Below, piece after piece: positions 44,723 through 54,135 of a stretch of 64,000 nt of DNA; position 1 is the stretch's first letter, and each line of letters starts with the position of its first letter. Made by a program: the position numbers and the translations under genes. This DNA is from Pelagomonas calceolata (Eukaryota; Sar; Pelagophyceae; Pelagomonadales; Pelagomonadaceae): positions 772,501 to 836,500 of the forward strand of contig CAKKNE010000002.1 of NCBI GenBank assembly GCA_918797485.1, given 5' to 3'. The notes under the pieces are model-generated. The model ran no database searches and had not been told where the DNA came from. It worked only from the letters and a program-made list of their open reading frames with translations.

Positions 44723-47026
44723 TTAGGCAACGACAGCGTCGAGCGCGCTAAGCTCCGCCTCCGCCGCCCGCACCACATCCATCAACGACTCGTCGTCAGA
44801 AACGACCGCGCGCCGCGCCGCCGCCGCGAAGTCCGAGGCCACGCGGTCGTCGCGTAGCAGACGGCACAGTGCTAGTAACGCACAGCGCGGCTTGACCGGC
44901 GCGTCCGACCCCGAGCAGGCGCGCTGCACGAGGTCACAGCTCGCCGCTCGCAAAGCAGTCCGCGCCGCAAGCGCGTCAACCGCGATGCGGCCGCCCTCCG
45001 CCTTCGTCGAATCGCGCTCGGCGGCGGCGAGGCGCCGGAAACACGCGGCGGCGACGGCCTCACGCGCGTCGTCCGGCGGCTCGACGGACACGGCGAGCCG
45101 CGCCACCAAAGTTTCGGCGCGCGCGAGGCGCCTCCGTTGGGCGACGTCGCGCGGCTGCGCCGCGGCGTCCGCCGCGGTCGCCGCGAGCCGCGCGAGGACC
45201 GCCCGGCTCGGCTCCGCAGACGATGCGGCGGCAGCAGCGGTGAAAATGACAGAAGCTGTCGCGGCGCCGGGCGCCGTCGCGTGCGCGGCGTCCGTGAGCG
45301 CGGCGGCCGTCGTCTCCAGCAGCAGCGCGGCCGCGTCGTCGACGGAGCCCCGCGCCTTCAGCGCGTCGAGCAACGCTATGGATGCCGTTGCGTCCGCGGA
45401 CACGGTCGCGCACGCGGCCCAGACAACTTCGGAAGGCACCGCCCCGAGATGCGCGAGCAGCGCGCCGGCCCGCGGCCAGCACCGTTCGTTGGACACGAGG
45501 GCCTCGAGGTGCGGCGCCACGGCCGTGTCGATTGATGAACACCGCCGCGCGACGTCGACGAGGGCACCCAGCAAAAAGTCGGCGTCGTCTGTATTGTCGG
45601 CGCGCGCCGCGCTCGACGCGAGCGCCGCGCACCACGCGGCCGGCGGGCCCGCGGCCCGAGCCGGCGTTGCGCGCCGTGCGGACGCCTGGGCGGCGCTCGC
45701 CAGCACGCGCGCGTCCTTGGCTTGGAGATCGGCCCGGTCAAACCCGGCCGCCCGGAGCATGTTCGCCGCGGCCTTCGTGTCGCGCTTCAGCAGCACGCGC
45801 CGCGCGAGCGAGCGCCGGGCGGCGCCTCGGAGCCGCGGTGCCAACGCCTCGGCGAGCTTTGGTGCGTTTTTCAGGTCCGCGTCGAGCGCGCAGGCCACGA
45901 GCGACGCCTCCGCCGCGGCGAGGAGGTCCGCGTCGGGCCGCGCGCCCTCCCGCACGCGCAGGGGCGCGGCCCGCGCGAGCGCGTCGCGCGTCGCGTGAAA
46001 CGCAGCACGCCCGCGACGCGCCAGGCACGCGAGCGGCTCGAGCTCCTCCAAGGCCCGCAGAACGGCGCCCTTTGTGGCCCGTTCCGCCGTCGCGCGGCGC
46101 ACCGCGTCGCCCGCCAGCTCCACGCAGCGCTTGCCAAAGCCATCATCAGTAGTTTCATCGCTTAGTGGTGCCGCCTCGTCGGCGGCGGTGACGCCTCTGT
46201 ACAACGTCACCACGCCGCCGTCGGCGCGGTCGTCGCCCTCCAACACGTCGGCCTCGGGCGCGAGGGAAAAGGGCCCCGGCGAGCCCTCGAGAAATACGGA
46301 CGCGCAGCACCGCAGCAACGACGCGCGATAGGCGTCGGCCTCGTGGTCCTTTGGAGGCCCCGCGACGCGTACCGCGTTCACGAGCGGCGCCCGCAGCGTC
46401 TTCGCCGCGGCCGAGGCGAGCTTTCGGCGACAGGCGTCGGGGGCGTTTTTGATCAGCGCCTCGAGCACGCTGCATGCTTCCTTCCGGCAACCGGCGTCGA
46501 AGGAGCTCAGGGCGGCTCCCAATCGAGCGGCAAAGAGCGGCGCCGCGGCGACGATGGCCGCCTGCCGCGCTTGCTCGTCGGCGACGGCGTCGCCCGGGCC
46601 ATACGCCGTCGGCAGGATGGCGTCCCGGATGAGTTTTGACGCGGCCCGTCGCGTGGCCCCGTCGTCGTCGTTGATGAGGCGCGCCGCGCCGTCCAACAAG
46701 GGCGCGAAGCAGCGCCAGGCCTCGTTGCCGTGCGCGGTGGTGATCTCGCGCGCGCCGTCGCAGGCGGCCGTCCGCTGCTTCGCCGAGTGGTGCGCGAGCT
46801 GGCCGAGGTGCTCGTCGAGCGTGAGGCCGCGCCGCGACACCTTGGCACCCGCGCGGTCCTTCGCCACCGATTGCTCGGTGATGGACAGCTGCCGCGTCTG
46901 GAACGACGCGTCGGTTTCGCCCGCGCGACGCTTGACCTTGCGGCCGACCTTGGCCTTCGGGCGCGCGAAGTCGCCGTTACCTCGGCTTCGCTTTTTGTTG
47001 AGGAAATCGCTGGGTTTCTTCGGCAT
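44723..47026 (-). CDS. IPI1: IPI1/TEX10-family pre-rRNA processing protein, 767 aa
   Basis: The ATG at 47024-47026 (MPKKPSDFLNKKRSRGNGDF) is chosen. The N-terminus carries the family signature: basic start, AKVGRKVKRRAGETDASFQT, RQLSITEQSV and LTLDEHLGQLAHHSAKQRTA. In Ipi1/TEX10 proteins this is followed by HEAT-like helical repeats, as here (GATRRAASKLIRDAI, FDAGCRKEACSVLEALIKNA). With Rix1/Ipi3 the protein acts in ITS2 processing and 60S subunit maturation. The C-terminal two-thirds is very Ala/Arg-rich, as expected from the local base composition, and aligns poorly by eye. The large antisense ORFs are shadows. Confidence 0.8.
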   Translation of the reverse strand: MPKKPSDFLNKKRSRGNGDFARPKAKVGRKVKRRAGETDASFQTRQLSITEQSVAKDRAGAKVSRRGLTLDEHLGQLAHHSAKQRTAACDGAREITTAHGNEAWRCFAPLLDGAARLINDDDGATRRAASKLIRDAILPTAYGPGDAVADEQARQAAIVAAAPLFAARLGAALSSFDAGCRKEACSVLEALIKNAPDACRRKLASAAAKTLRAPLVNAVRVAGPPKDHEADAYRASLLRCCASVFLEGSPGPFSLAPEADVLEGDDRADGGVVTLYRGVTAADEAAPLSDETTDDGFGKRCVELAGDAVRRATAERATKGAVLRALEELEPLACLARRGRAAFHATRDALARAAPLRVREGARPDADLLAAAEASLVACALDADLKNAPKLAEALAPRLRGAARRSLARRVLLKRDTKAAANMLRAAGFDRADLQAKDARVLASAAQASARRATPARAAGPPAAWCAALASSAARADNTDDADFLLGALVDVARRCSSIDTAVAPHLEALVSNERCWPRAGALLAHLGAVPSEVVWAACATVSADATASIALLDALKARGSVDDAAALLLETTAAALTDAAHATAPGAATASVIFTAAAAASSAEPSRAVLARLAATAADAAAQPRDVAQRRRLARAETLVARLAVSVEPPDDAREAVAAACFRRLAAAERDSTKAEGGRIAVDALAARTALRAASCDLVQRACSGSDAPVKPRCALLALCRLLRDDRVASDFAAAARRAVVSDDESLMDVVRAAEAELSALDAVVA

Positions 47027-47193
47027 TTTACTGCTGTGCAAGTGCAATCTGCAAGCGGTGCTTTGCGGGCACTGTGGCGCCGCGTTTGACTAGCAGCGGC
47101 TGACTACGCACCAAGAGGCTGCGGGAATGCAACTTTAGCACCGAATTTCAGTCGCTTGCAAACGGTGCGGCCTATCGACCGCGTGAAAGCTAT

Positions 47194-47217
47194 CTAGCGG
47201 TATGTAACACACTAGCC
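47194..47217. promoter_or_regulatory. Palindromic intergenic element, copy 10 (variant)
   Basis: TCTAGCGGTATGTAACACAC then TAGC, in the 306-bp space 5' of IPI1. Confidence 0.5.
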
Positions 47218-47332
47218 CTGATCCTAGTCCAGCCGGGGGGAGCGGGAGGGGTCTATCTACTCTCGTGATATCCCATCATGCGCTCCTTACTCATCGGCAT
47301 GTTCTCAGGTACGGCGCCTCCTTCGTCTAGCC

Positions 47333-48075
47333 CTACCTGTCCCACCCGGCCCGCGGGTCACGCCTGGCGCGCTGTGACCGTTCGCGAGGCGCTGGCGGCG
47401 CCGCCGGCGGCGGCGGCGGCGCGTTTGCAGCGGCGGCCGCGCGCGCGTCATTGCGCTTGGCCTCGACCTCCTCCCGACTCGGTAGCGTGTACTCGTCCAC
47501 GCCCCCGTCCAGCGCGCCCGCGAGCTTCAACCGTACCTGGCGAGCCCGAGCGTCGCCCTTCTTCAGCAGGTCCAGGAACGGCCATATCGAGAGGCTCGCT
47601 TGAACTTTCGACATAAGCAGAGCCTCTCCGAGCGTCTCCGCGCTGAAGAGCACTGGGCGACCACCGCGCGCCCGCGCCGCCGCCATCGCACGCACGGCGG
47701 CCGCCAGGAGGGCGTCGAATCTGAACCACTTCACGCCGGGCAAATTGTTCGTGGGACGAACCATGTCGCGTACGTCGGCGATGGCCGACGCCGCGGCATC
47801 CGCGTCCACATTCGTCAGGTGCTCGACGACCGCCTCATAGAGCTTCGTCTCCAGGGCTTCGGACGCGCGCTTTGCGGCGTCGCGCGCGGCTTCGACCTCC
47901 GGTTTCGTCGCCGGAGTGTACTCGCCCGCGTCCAGGCCCGCGTCCACGAGCTTCGACCACACCGCATGAGCTCTTTTTTTTAGCTCCTCCCGAGCCCGAG
48001 CTCGTGCCGCGCCCGCGCCCGGCGGCGCGGGCCGGCGCGTTTTTAACGGACGATCCTCTTGTTTTCGAGATCTGA
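47333..48075 (-). CDS. Ala/Glu-rich helical repeat ORF, no clear start
   Basis: The frame is open from roughly 48075 to a stop at 47333 but has no in-frame ATG; the first usable codon is a GTG at 47962. It contains a degenerate repeat: VDAGLDAGEYTPATKPEVEA then ARDAAKRASEALETKLYEA, and later LDGGVDEYTLPSREEVEAKR. A Pro-rich stretch follows (PPPPPAAPPAPRE). It may be the 3' exon of a gene whose 5' end I cannot place, or a decayed gene. No family recognised. Confidence 0.4.
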
Positions 48076-48373
48076 AGCGGTCTCCGCGCGCGGTTCTCGC
48101 GCTGGGCCCGGATTTATTACTCGAGACTCTTCCCGGTCTCGGGTTTTTTTGCTTGATTTTTGGCCGACTCAGGAGGCGTCCCGCGGAGCAAGCCTATTGA
48201 CTGTACGTACGTGGTCTTAAGCCCAGGCGCCCGCTGCTTATCGGAACATCCTCTCGTTCTGGCGCGCCTCTGAGTAGAAGAAGATTGTGTTTTTTGTATT
48301 GTTAGTATATGATAGGATAGTCAAGGGCAACCACGGCCGCGAGGCGCGTGGCGACCGGCAGGGGGGAGGGGTA

Positions 48374-49468
48374 TCAGACCGCCACGCTGGCCGGCGGCGG
48401 CTCGACGCACAACGGCGCCGCGAACGCGACGGTCGGCGCGCGCTCGTCCGACGCCGGCACCGAGGCGACGTTCTTCGGCGAGGCGTCGCCGTCGGCCTCC
48501 TCGGCCTTGGCGAGCGGCGGCGCCTCGACGTCGACCGTCGGCGGCGGCTGCCGCGGCGTGACCGACGGCGCCGCGCCGTCGGCGCCGGGGTGCGTCTTGG
48601 CGAAGAGCTGGGAGATGAAGGCGTCGCGCTCGACGAGCATCTGCTCCAGCGTCGCGACGCGGTTCTGGAGAAGTTTGACGTCCGGCGCCGCGGCGGGGTC
48701 GCCCTCCGTGGTGGAGACCGTGCGCGCCACGGGCTCGGCGTCGCGCGGCGTCGAGAACGGCGCGGCCGCCGGCCAGGCGCTCGCGCCCGTCGTCAGGCGG
48801 CGATCGACGGCCGGCGTCTCGGGCGCGTCGACGGTGACCGGCGCCGGAGTCTGCTGCGGCGCGGCGGCCGGCGCCTGGGCCGAGAGCGCGGCCGTCAGCA
48901 CCGCGAGGCCGTCGATGCCCGAGCCGGAGGGCCGCGGCGTCCGCGTGAAGACCCCCCGCAGCGCCGCGGCGGCGTCTTCGTCGGACATGTCAGAATTGGA
49001 GCGCTGCCGCTTCGGCGGCGCGCGCGAGCGCGGCCGGTCCGAGCCGGCGGCGCGCGAGCCGTCGGACGGCGAGAGGTGTTCCATGCGGCGGATCTGGCAG
49101 AGGAGCTCCGGGCGGTCGCGCTGGAAGAGCGCGTGCTGGAACTCGGACCAGCCCGACTGGCCGTTGGCTTGCGAGAGCTTTCGCCTCCGCGTCTTGCGGA
49201 AGCCGTAGCAGGAGAGCTGGCGGCAGAAGCTGCGGAAGTTCGTGTGCGAGAAGTACTGCGGGAGCACCGTGCGCGACGCGAGCTCGTCATTCACGAGGAA
49301 GGACAGGCCGTCGTCCGTCCAGCCGCCGACCTCGGTCGGCATCGAGGTTACTAAGGTCGAGAGCTTCGAGAGAAACGGGGCGACCTTGTTGTTCGTCTTG
49401 TCCACGTTCGCCAGGACCGTGGAGATGTTCTTGCGCTTGCGCGGGGCGGCGCGGCGCTCGGACGACAT
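48374..49468 (-). CDS. Heat-shock transcription factor (HSF-type), 364 aa
   Basis: The ATG at 49466-49468 starts MSSERRAAPRKRKN. The HSF DNA-binding domain spans about 28-130: VAPFLSKLSTLVTSMPTE, TVLPQYFSHTNFRSFCRQLS, CYGFRKTRRRKLSQANGQS, WSEFQHALFQRDRPELLCQI. The recognition helix FRSFCRQLSCYGF closely matches the canonical FVRQLNxYGF. A short coiled coil near 270-295 (VKLLQNRVATLEQMLVERDA) could serve for oligomerisation and is shorter than in animal HSFs. The rest is disordered and Pro/Ala-rich. Diatoms and relatives have expanded HSF families. No clear heat-shock element is seen upstream. Confidence 0.9.
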   Translation of the reverse strand: MSSERRAAPRKRKNISTVLANVDKTNNKVAPFLSKLSTLVTSMPTEVGGWTDDGLSFLVNDELASRTVLPQYFSHTNFRSFCRQLSCYGFRKTRRRKLSQANGQSGWSEFQHALFQRDRPELLCQIRRMEHLSPSDGSRAAGSDRPRSRAPPKRQRSNSDMSDEDAAAALRGVFTRTPRPSGSGIDGLAVLTAALSAQAPAAAPQQTPAPVTVDAPETPAVDRRLTTGASAWPAAAPFSTPRDAEPVARTVSTTEGDPAAAPDVKLLQNRVATLEQMLVERDAFISQLFAKTHPGADGAAPSVTPRQPPPTVDVEAPPLAKAEEADGDASPKNVASVPASDERAPTVAFAAPLCVEPPPASVAV

Positions 49469-50237
49469 TGTCGCGTGTTGTGTGTTGTCCTTAAAAACGC
49501 CTGCGGGGGGTTAACCGGTTCGCTATGCGCAGAGACGTGGGCGACTGAGCGAGCGGCGGTGCCAGGGGTGGCCACGGGGCGACGTGGCTCACTGGCTGTT
49601 GGCCGGGTACGCGGAGAACTCAAACGAGTGAGCTCATCAGCGGCACCCACCCGCCACTTAAGCGCAGCAGGCCCCGCAGGGAGTCCACGGTCACGTCCGA
49701 GGGCGCTGCGCCCGCGGCTGAGCGACCGCGGCTCGGGTCAAATCAAATAAAGCGGGGCTGCGGTTTATGCGCCTTTTTGGCGCCGCGCGGCGCCGCGCGG
49801 CGCTGATTTCGACACTGGGGCCTGCTCTAGTCGTTCAAGAACCACTTACGGCTGTCTACGCCGCTGTTCAATCGAACTGGGCTCCGCTTTGAGGGGAAGC
49901 GGTCGGTTGCTCTCTCGGCGCCTAAAATAAGCATCCGTGAAACCCCGCAGGGTGGTCCAAGAACCAGCCCCGTAGACGCTTGTTGCGCGCCTGGAACGTG
50001 TTTCCTACTCGTCCAGAGGCGTCAGCCCACGCATTTGTCTTTAAGGCGAATTTTGCCTCTTTGGCAGCCCCAAGAACCCCCAAGACTCCTGAAAAGCTGC
50101 CCCACCGCAATCGGCGGATACCTGGCACGCGTCCGCACCCGCCTGGAGGCTATGGCAGATGAGAGGCCCCGCACGGAGACTAGGGAGACTTCCAAACTTG
50201 GGCGCCCGCATCATAAAAACGTGGGCCAACGAGCACC
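49469..50237. other. Longest gene-free stretch (769 bp), divergent HSF / Cys-rich gene
   Basis: No coding region, RNA gene or palindromic element is recognised. A 10-bp GC repeat (CGCCGCGCGG twice, 49781-49800) is the only structure noticed. Confidence 0.4.
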
Positions 50238-50981
50238 ATGTGCCTCCTCTGGTGCTACAACAAGATCCGCAAGGACGGCTGCGTCGCCCTCTGCCAGGAC
50301 ATCTGCCCGGACTGCGCCTGCATTGGGGGCATTGTGGTGATCGCGACGGCGCCGCTGGGCTGCTTGATCGGATTGATAGGCGGGCTGTTGTTCGGATTGG
50401 TGAAGTGGCTCCCGGGCAGCTTTCACCGGTCCAAGGAGTTGTGTGAAGGGTACTGCGCGGTGATCCAGAAGGGCGTCGAACATTATGATGTTGAGGACGG
50501 TAGGACACAGCCAACCCAGAACCGGGGCACCATCGCGTCCCAGGCCCAGGCCTGCGGCGACAAGTGCGGCGCGGAATTTTATTGTTGCATGCTGCCGGCC
50601 TTCCTTGTGTTCCAGTTACTTTACCCGGTACTGACATTGATCGTGATCATAATCGTCTGTCCCGTCAACGGCGCCTGCAAGGGCTGCAACGCGGGCTGCG
50701 GTCTGCTACCAGACTTCTGCGACCGCCTCAAGGCGGCCTTCCGCGACATCGACGCGCACACGTCGGAAGCGGCCTACGGCGGCGGCGGCCACAATTGGCT
50801 GGCGCCCGCGCCGCCGCCGTCGGCGCAGCCCGTGGGCCGCGCGGCCCAGTTCCAGGAGATGCCGGCGCCGCAGCAGCAGTTCCGGCCCGCGGTGCCGCCG
50901 CGGCCGGCCATTCCCGTCGCCTACGCGACCCAGCCCGTCGCCTACGCGCAGCCGCCGCAGCCGCCGCCGCGCTACCGCTAA
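50238..50981 (+). CDS. Cys-rich membrane protein with Pro-rich tail, 247 aa
   Basis: The ATG at 50238 stands in the context GAGCACC. A Cys-rich start (MCLLWCYNKIRKDGCVALCQ, then DICPDCACIGG) leads into a hydrophobic segment (IVVIATAPLGCLIGLIGGLL). A loop and a second membrane segment follow (AFLVFQLLYPVLTLIVIIIV), then another Cys cluster (CKGCNAGCGLLPDFC) and a Pro/Ala/Gln-rich C-terminus (QPPQPPPRYR). The clustered cysteines suggest palmitoylation or metal binding at a membrane. It loosely resembles small Cys-rich PLAC8-type proteins, but I cannot assign a family. Confidence 0.68.
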   Translation: MCLLWCYNKIRKDGCVALCQDICPDCACIGGIVVIATAPLGCLIGLIGGLLFGLVKWLPGSFHRSKELCEGYCAVIQKGVEHYDVEDGRTQPTQNRGTIASQAQACGDKCGAEFYCCMLPAFLVFQLLYPVLTLIVIIIVCPVNGACKGCNAGCGLLPDFCDRLKAAFRDIDAHTSEAAYGGGGHNWLAPAPPPSAQPVGRAAQFQEMPAPQQQFRPAVPPRPAIPVAYATQPVAYAQPPQPPPRYR

Positions 50982-51054
50982 GTACTAGTAGATTCAACAG
51001 CTCCGTCGGCTCGACGGCGTAAGGGGGGCGAATACAAAAACAAACAGGATATAT

Positions 51055-51771
51055 TCACACGAGGTCCTCAGCCGGTGCCACCTTGGGGCACCCGAACAGG
51101 AGGAAGAGCAGGCCCTGCGCCGCCGAACATAAAACGCCGGCGACGTTCGGGCCCCAGACGTACGCGTCGCCCTCGAGGAGACCGTAGAGGGCCCAGAGCA
51201 CGGAGCAGGCCGCGGACGCCACCGTCACGGCCGGGACGAGCGACGCCGTCGACCGCGTCCGCCAGACCGTCGCGAGCGTTGAGAGCGGCGAGGCGAACAT
51301 GACGACGCACGCGCCGACGCCCAGCAGGCCCAGCGCGTCGCGCGTCTCCCCGTCGACGTCGAGCGGGTAGGGCGACGAGTGGTGGACCTTTTTTGGTGCG
51401 CCGCGCCACGCCGCGAGCCGCGCCTGTAATGCTACGAAGACCGCGAAGCCCGCCACCAGTAACCGCAGCTGCGTTGCGAACGTCTTGGCGGGCGGCTTCG
51501 CGAAGCGGATGAACACGCCCAAACAGTAGGCGCCGCTCGCGACGCCGACGGCGTTGCTCGCGACCATGGGCACCCAGTCCCTACCTATAATACCGTACAG
51601 CACCCACACACTACAGTTCGCGACGATGCAGGCGAAGGGCAGCGGCGAGAGCGCGCCGACGTTCTGGTCCCGGCGTATTTTTCTTGCTGTTTGGAGCGGT
51701 GTGTAGTAGATGGCGAGGGCCGCGCCCGTCGCGGCGGCCTTGAGGGCGTGCATGAGCATGGGTGCGACCAT
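51055..51771 (-). CDS. SWEET (MtN3/saliva) sugar transporter, 238 aa
   Basis: The ATG at 51769-51771 starts MVAPMLMHALKAAATGAALA. Seven membrane helices arranged as two triple-helix bundles are seen. SWEET features are YYTPLQTARKIRRDQNVGAL followed by SPLPF, CSVWVLYGIIGRDWVPMVAS (Asn-containing helix), and in the second bundle VVMFASPLSTLATVWRTRST, LVPAVTVASAACSVLWALYG and WGPNVAGVLCSAAQGLLFLL. SWEETs are bidirectional uniporters for mono- or disaccharides at plasma membrane or internal membranes. Length is normal for the family. A 17-nt intron-type core (51868-51884) lies about 100 bp upstream of the start, suggesting a possible 5'-UTR intron. Confidence 0.9.
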   Translation of the reverse strand: MVAPMLMHALKAAATGAALAIYYTPLQTARKIRRDQNVGALSPLPFACIVANCSVWVLYGIIGRDWVPMVASNAVGVASGAYCLGVFIRFAKPPAKTFATQLRLLVAGFAVFVALQARLAAWRGAPKKVHHSSPYPLDVDGETRDALGLLGVGACVVMFASPLSTLATVWRTRSTASLVPAVTVASAACSVLWALYGLLEGDAYVWGPNVAGVLCSAAQGLLFLLFGCPKVAPAEDLV

Positions 51772-52108
51772 CCTTGCTAACGTCCTTTCTTAATGCTGCG
51801 AGCTGGCGTGTCGGGGGTCGTCCCAATCTGTGTCCAGGTCAACACGTTCGAGCGCAGCGATGGCGCAGCGCGTCGATGGCGTCCAGTGAGTGTGTACCTG
51901 CCTCAACGCCGCCACAGATGCCAATACCGAGGCACTACGGCAGCTTTGGGCTGAATTTTGGGCGCTGGCGGCTTGCTAGCGTCAGTAAGACACTAGCAAA
52001 AATCGAGCAAGGCCACTCTCCTCGCACGAATTCGTCGATTTGGGACGCTCCGGTGGACCGCGCGTCCCATCTACTGCCCACTCCACGCTGCCGCCGCGGG
52101 GCTGCACG
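51772..52108. other. Divergent intergenic region SWEET / thioesterase
   Basis: It holds the core GCGTCGATGGCGTCC (51870-51884; inverse of the intron core) and palindromic element copy 11. Confidence 0.5.
51973..51999. promoter_or_regulatory. Palindromic intergenic element, copy 11 (near-perfect inverted repeat)
   Basis: TTGCTAGCGTC, then AGTAAG, then ACACTAGCAA. The outer arms pair almost perfectly. Confidence 0.68.
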
Positions 52109-52918
52109 ATGTCAGCCATGCTCAAGAAGCGCTACGGCCCATGGGTGGACCAGGGCCCCACGAGCAGCATAGATCATGCGGTGCGCATGCGCGTGCTGGC
52201 CATTCCCCAGGCGGGCATGGGCGCGTGGGCGTTCCACGGCTGGCAGGCGGCTCTCCCGGAGACGGTGGAACTGCTACCGGTCGAATTGCCCGGTCGTAAC
52301 TCTCGCATGCTCGAACCGAAGGGCCAGTCGATGCGCCAGCTCGTCACGGCCCTCGTCGACGCCCTCGCCGAGACGCTGCGCGAGACGCCGTTTGTCGTCT
52401 TCGGGCACAGCCTGGGCGCCTGGATGGCGTACGAGGTCTGCGTCGAGCTCCAGAAGCGGGGCGGGCCGACACCCGTAGGGTTAGTTGTCTCGGGGGCCCG
52501 CGCGCCGCAGCTCGCCGATCCCAAGAACGACGCTGACCGCGTCCAGCCGCGCATGGCGGACTTGCCGTCCCGAGCGTTCTGGGCGCATTTTGAAAGACGC
52601 TACGGTGCGAATCCGGACCTGGCGCACGTTGCTGTGAAGGAGCACGTCGAGCCGCTACTGAAGGCGGATTTTCGATTGTTCGAAACGTACCAGCCGAGAC
52701 TCGCCGTCCTGCCGTACGCCGTCGTCGCGTGCGCGGCCGTCGGCGACGACCGCGTGCTGGACTCGCAGCTGGAGGCGTGGCGGGAGCGCTGCGGCGGCGG
52801 TTTTGCAATGCAACGCTTCGACGCGACGTGGCCGCCCTGGGCGACGCCGCACCGCTGGCCCGTCGACGATCCCATTGCATTTCTCGCGTGGTTTGGCCCC
52901 TGGTTGTGTTCACATTAA
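52109..52918 (+). CDS. Type II thioesterase-like alpha/beta hydrolase (GrsT/TEII family), 269 aa
   Basis: The ATG at 52109 (MSAMLKKRYGPWVDQGPTSS) is chosen over an upstream non-ATG frame. The TEII features are VLAIPQAGMGAWAFHGWQAA (oxyanion region), LLPVELPGRNSRMLEP, the nucleophile elbow VVFGHSLGAWMAYEV (Ser near 101), the Asp in CAAVGDDRV and the His-containing end ATPHRWPVDD. TEII enzymes edit misprimed carrier proteins of polyketide and non-ribosomal peptide synthases, or release fatty acids. No synthase gene is in this window, so its partner must be encoded elsewhere. Single exon. Confidence 0.85.
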   Translation: MSAMLKKRYGPWVDQGPTSSIDHAVRMRVLAIPQAGMGAWAFHGWQAALPETVELLPVELPGRNSRMLEPKGQSMRQLVTALVDALAETLRETPFVVFGHSLGAWMAYEVCVELQKRGGPTPVGLVVSGARAPQLADPKNDADRVQPRMADLPSRAFWAHFERRYGANPDLAHVAVKEHVEPLLKADFRLFETYQPRLAVLPYAVVACAAVGDDRVLDSQLEAWRERCGGGFAMQRFDATWPPWATPHRWPVDDPIAFLAWFGPWLCSH

Positions 52919-52944
52919 GAGTATTACTTGTCACGGGGGCACAT

Positions 52945-54135
52945 CTAGGCGTCGAGGTCCGTCACCATGAGCGCGACGGGTCCCGGGCCCAGAGAGGAGA
53001 GAGGCGCGTCGTCGTCGTCGAGCGTCCGCATCGGCGGTCCCACATAGACCAGATCGAAATTATCGGGCGCCCGTCCAGAGGCGTCGACGAAAGACCGGAC
53101 CAGCGAAATTGGGTCGAGATACGAGAAGGTTCGCGCCAGTGGTTGTCCTTCCGGTAGTCTCACGCGCACGCGCTTGGCCGTCGGCCCGGTCGCCTCGGGC
53201 GTCGCTGCCAGAAGCTGCCTAGCGGCCTCCCGGCGATCGCGAATCACTTGTTCGCGCGCCGCCTCGGCGTCTTCGGCGGCGCGCTGTTCCTCCTTCCGTT
53301 GGTCTTCAGCGAGCGACCGCGCGTAGGCGTCGTCCGTCTCGCTCCGGATCCGCCGCGCCTCGTCCGCCGACGACTCGCGCTCCGCGCTCGCGTCGGGCGG
53401 GCGCCGCGCCGCGGGCGGCTGCAGGAGCGGCGGCAGGAGGCCCGGCTGTGGGAGCGGCGGCGTGGGCGCGGGCGCGGGTACCGGCCGGCGGCGCGGTGGA
53501 GGCGCGGTGTCGCGCGCGTCGGGCGCCGGGGGGCGTCCCACTGGAGCGGGGCGGCGCGGCGCCGCGCTCAGGGCCTCCTGCTGGCGCCGGACCGCGGCCA
53601 TGCGCGCCGCGCTCCGATCCGCAGCTACTTGTTTCGGCTCGACGGCCCGCTTGGCGCCGCGCAGGACGGGTGCCACCGCGTACGTCCAGATTACGAGGCA
53701 GAGGCAAGCCACGAAGAGGTAGTACACGACTAGTCCGGGCCGGAACCAGTCCGGTAGGAGGCCCCCGCCTCCGTAGGCGTGGTGGCGCTGGCGCCGGGCG
53801 TTCCGCTCGAACTCGATCCGCGCGAGCTCGACGTCGTACTCGATGCGCTTCGCGTCGTCTGAGAGCACCTCTTCGGCCGCGGAGGCAGCGTGGAAGCGCC
53901 GCGCGCACCGCGCGGCGCCGCCCAGCAGCGCGTGCCAGAGGCCGCGCTTCGAGGCGCACTTGTCCGGATGGAACTTGAGCGCCGCTTGCTTGTAGGCCGC
54001 GCGGACTTCTTCCTTCGTCGCGCGCCGGTCGACGCCGAGGGCCGAGTAGTGGTCGGTCGGGTCTTTGCGTGCCAGGAATACGGTCGCGGCGACCGCTGCG
54101 ACGGCACATGCCACCGCAAACCGCGCGCCGGCCAT
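52945..54135 (-). CDS. Membrane J-domain / UBX-domain fusion protein, 396 aa
   Basis: The ATG at 54133-54135 gives a signal-anchor (AVACAVAAVAATVFLA) followed at once by a J domain (DHYSALGVDRRATKEEVRA ... LKFHPDK, HPD at 56-58), which would recruit Hsp70. A second membrane helix (VVYYLFVACLCLVIWTYAV) lies near 135-153. A Pro-rich stretch, then the helical segment DDAYARSLAEDQRKEEQRA typical of FAF/UBXD8-type proteins, leads to a C-terminal UBX domain (about 318-396: RVRVRLPEGQPLARTFSYLD), the p97/Cdc48-binding ubiquitin-like fold. It thus combines Hsp70 and Cdc48 recruitment on one membrane protein, presumably at the ER. No intron. Confidence 0.85.
   Translation of the reverse strand: MAGARFAVACAVAAVAATVFLARKDPTDHYSALGVDRRATKEEVRAAYKQAALKFHPDKCASKRGLWHALLGGAARCARRFHAASAAEEVLSDDAKRIEYDVELARIEFERNARRQRHHAYGGGGLLPDWFRPGLVVYYLFVACLCLVIWTYAVAPVLRGAKRAVEPKQVAADRSAARMAAVRRQQEALSAAPRRPAPVGRPPAPDARDTAPPPRRRPVPAPAPTPPLPQPGLLPPLLQPPAARRPPDASAERESSADEARRIRSETDDAYARSLAEDQRKEEQRAAEDAEAAREQVIRDRREAARQLLAATPEATGPTAKRVRVRLPEGQPLARTFSYLDPISLVRSFVDASGRAPDNFDLVYVGPPMRTLDDDDAPLSSLGPGPVALMVTDLDA

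Noticed and set aside
44892-46152. Long + strand ORFs over the IPI1 gene
   Set aside because: They are antisense products of GC-rich codons; the minus strand has the full IPI1/TEX10 signature and an ATG.
48287-49354. 355-codon + strand ORF over the HSF gene
   Set aside because: It is Arg/Gly-rich without any domain, and lies antisense to a clear heat-shock-factor DNA-binding domain.
49469-50237. tRNA or other structured RNA in the longest gene-free stretch
   Set aside because: No T-arm or paired acceptor pattern could be found by eye; the GC repeat alone does not support an RNA gene.
50460-50565. Possible intron in the Cys-rich membrane gene (GTAGGACAC ... TCCCAG)
   Set aside because: The frame is open without it, and no homologue decides; it was left unspliced.
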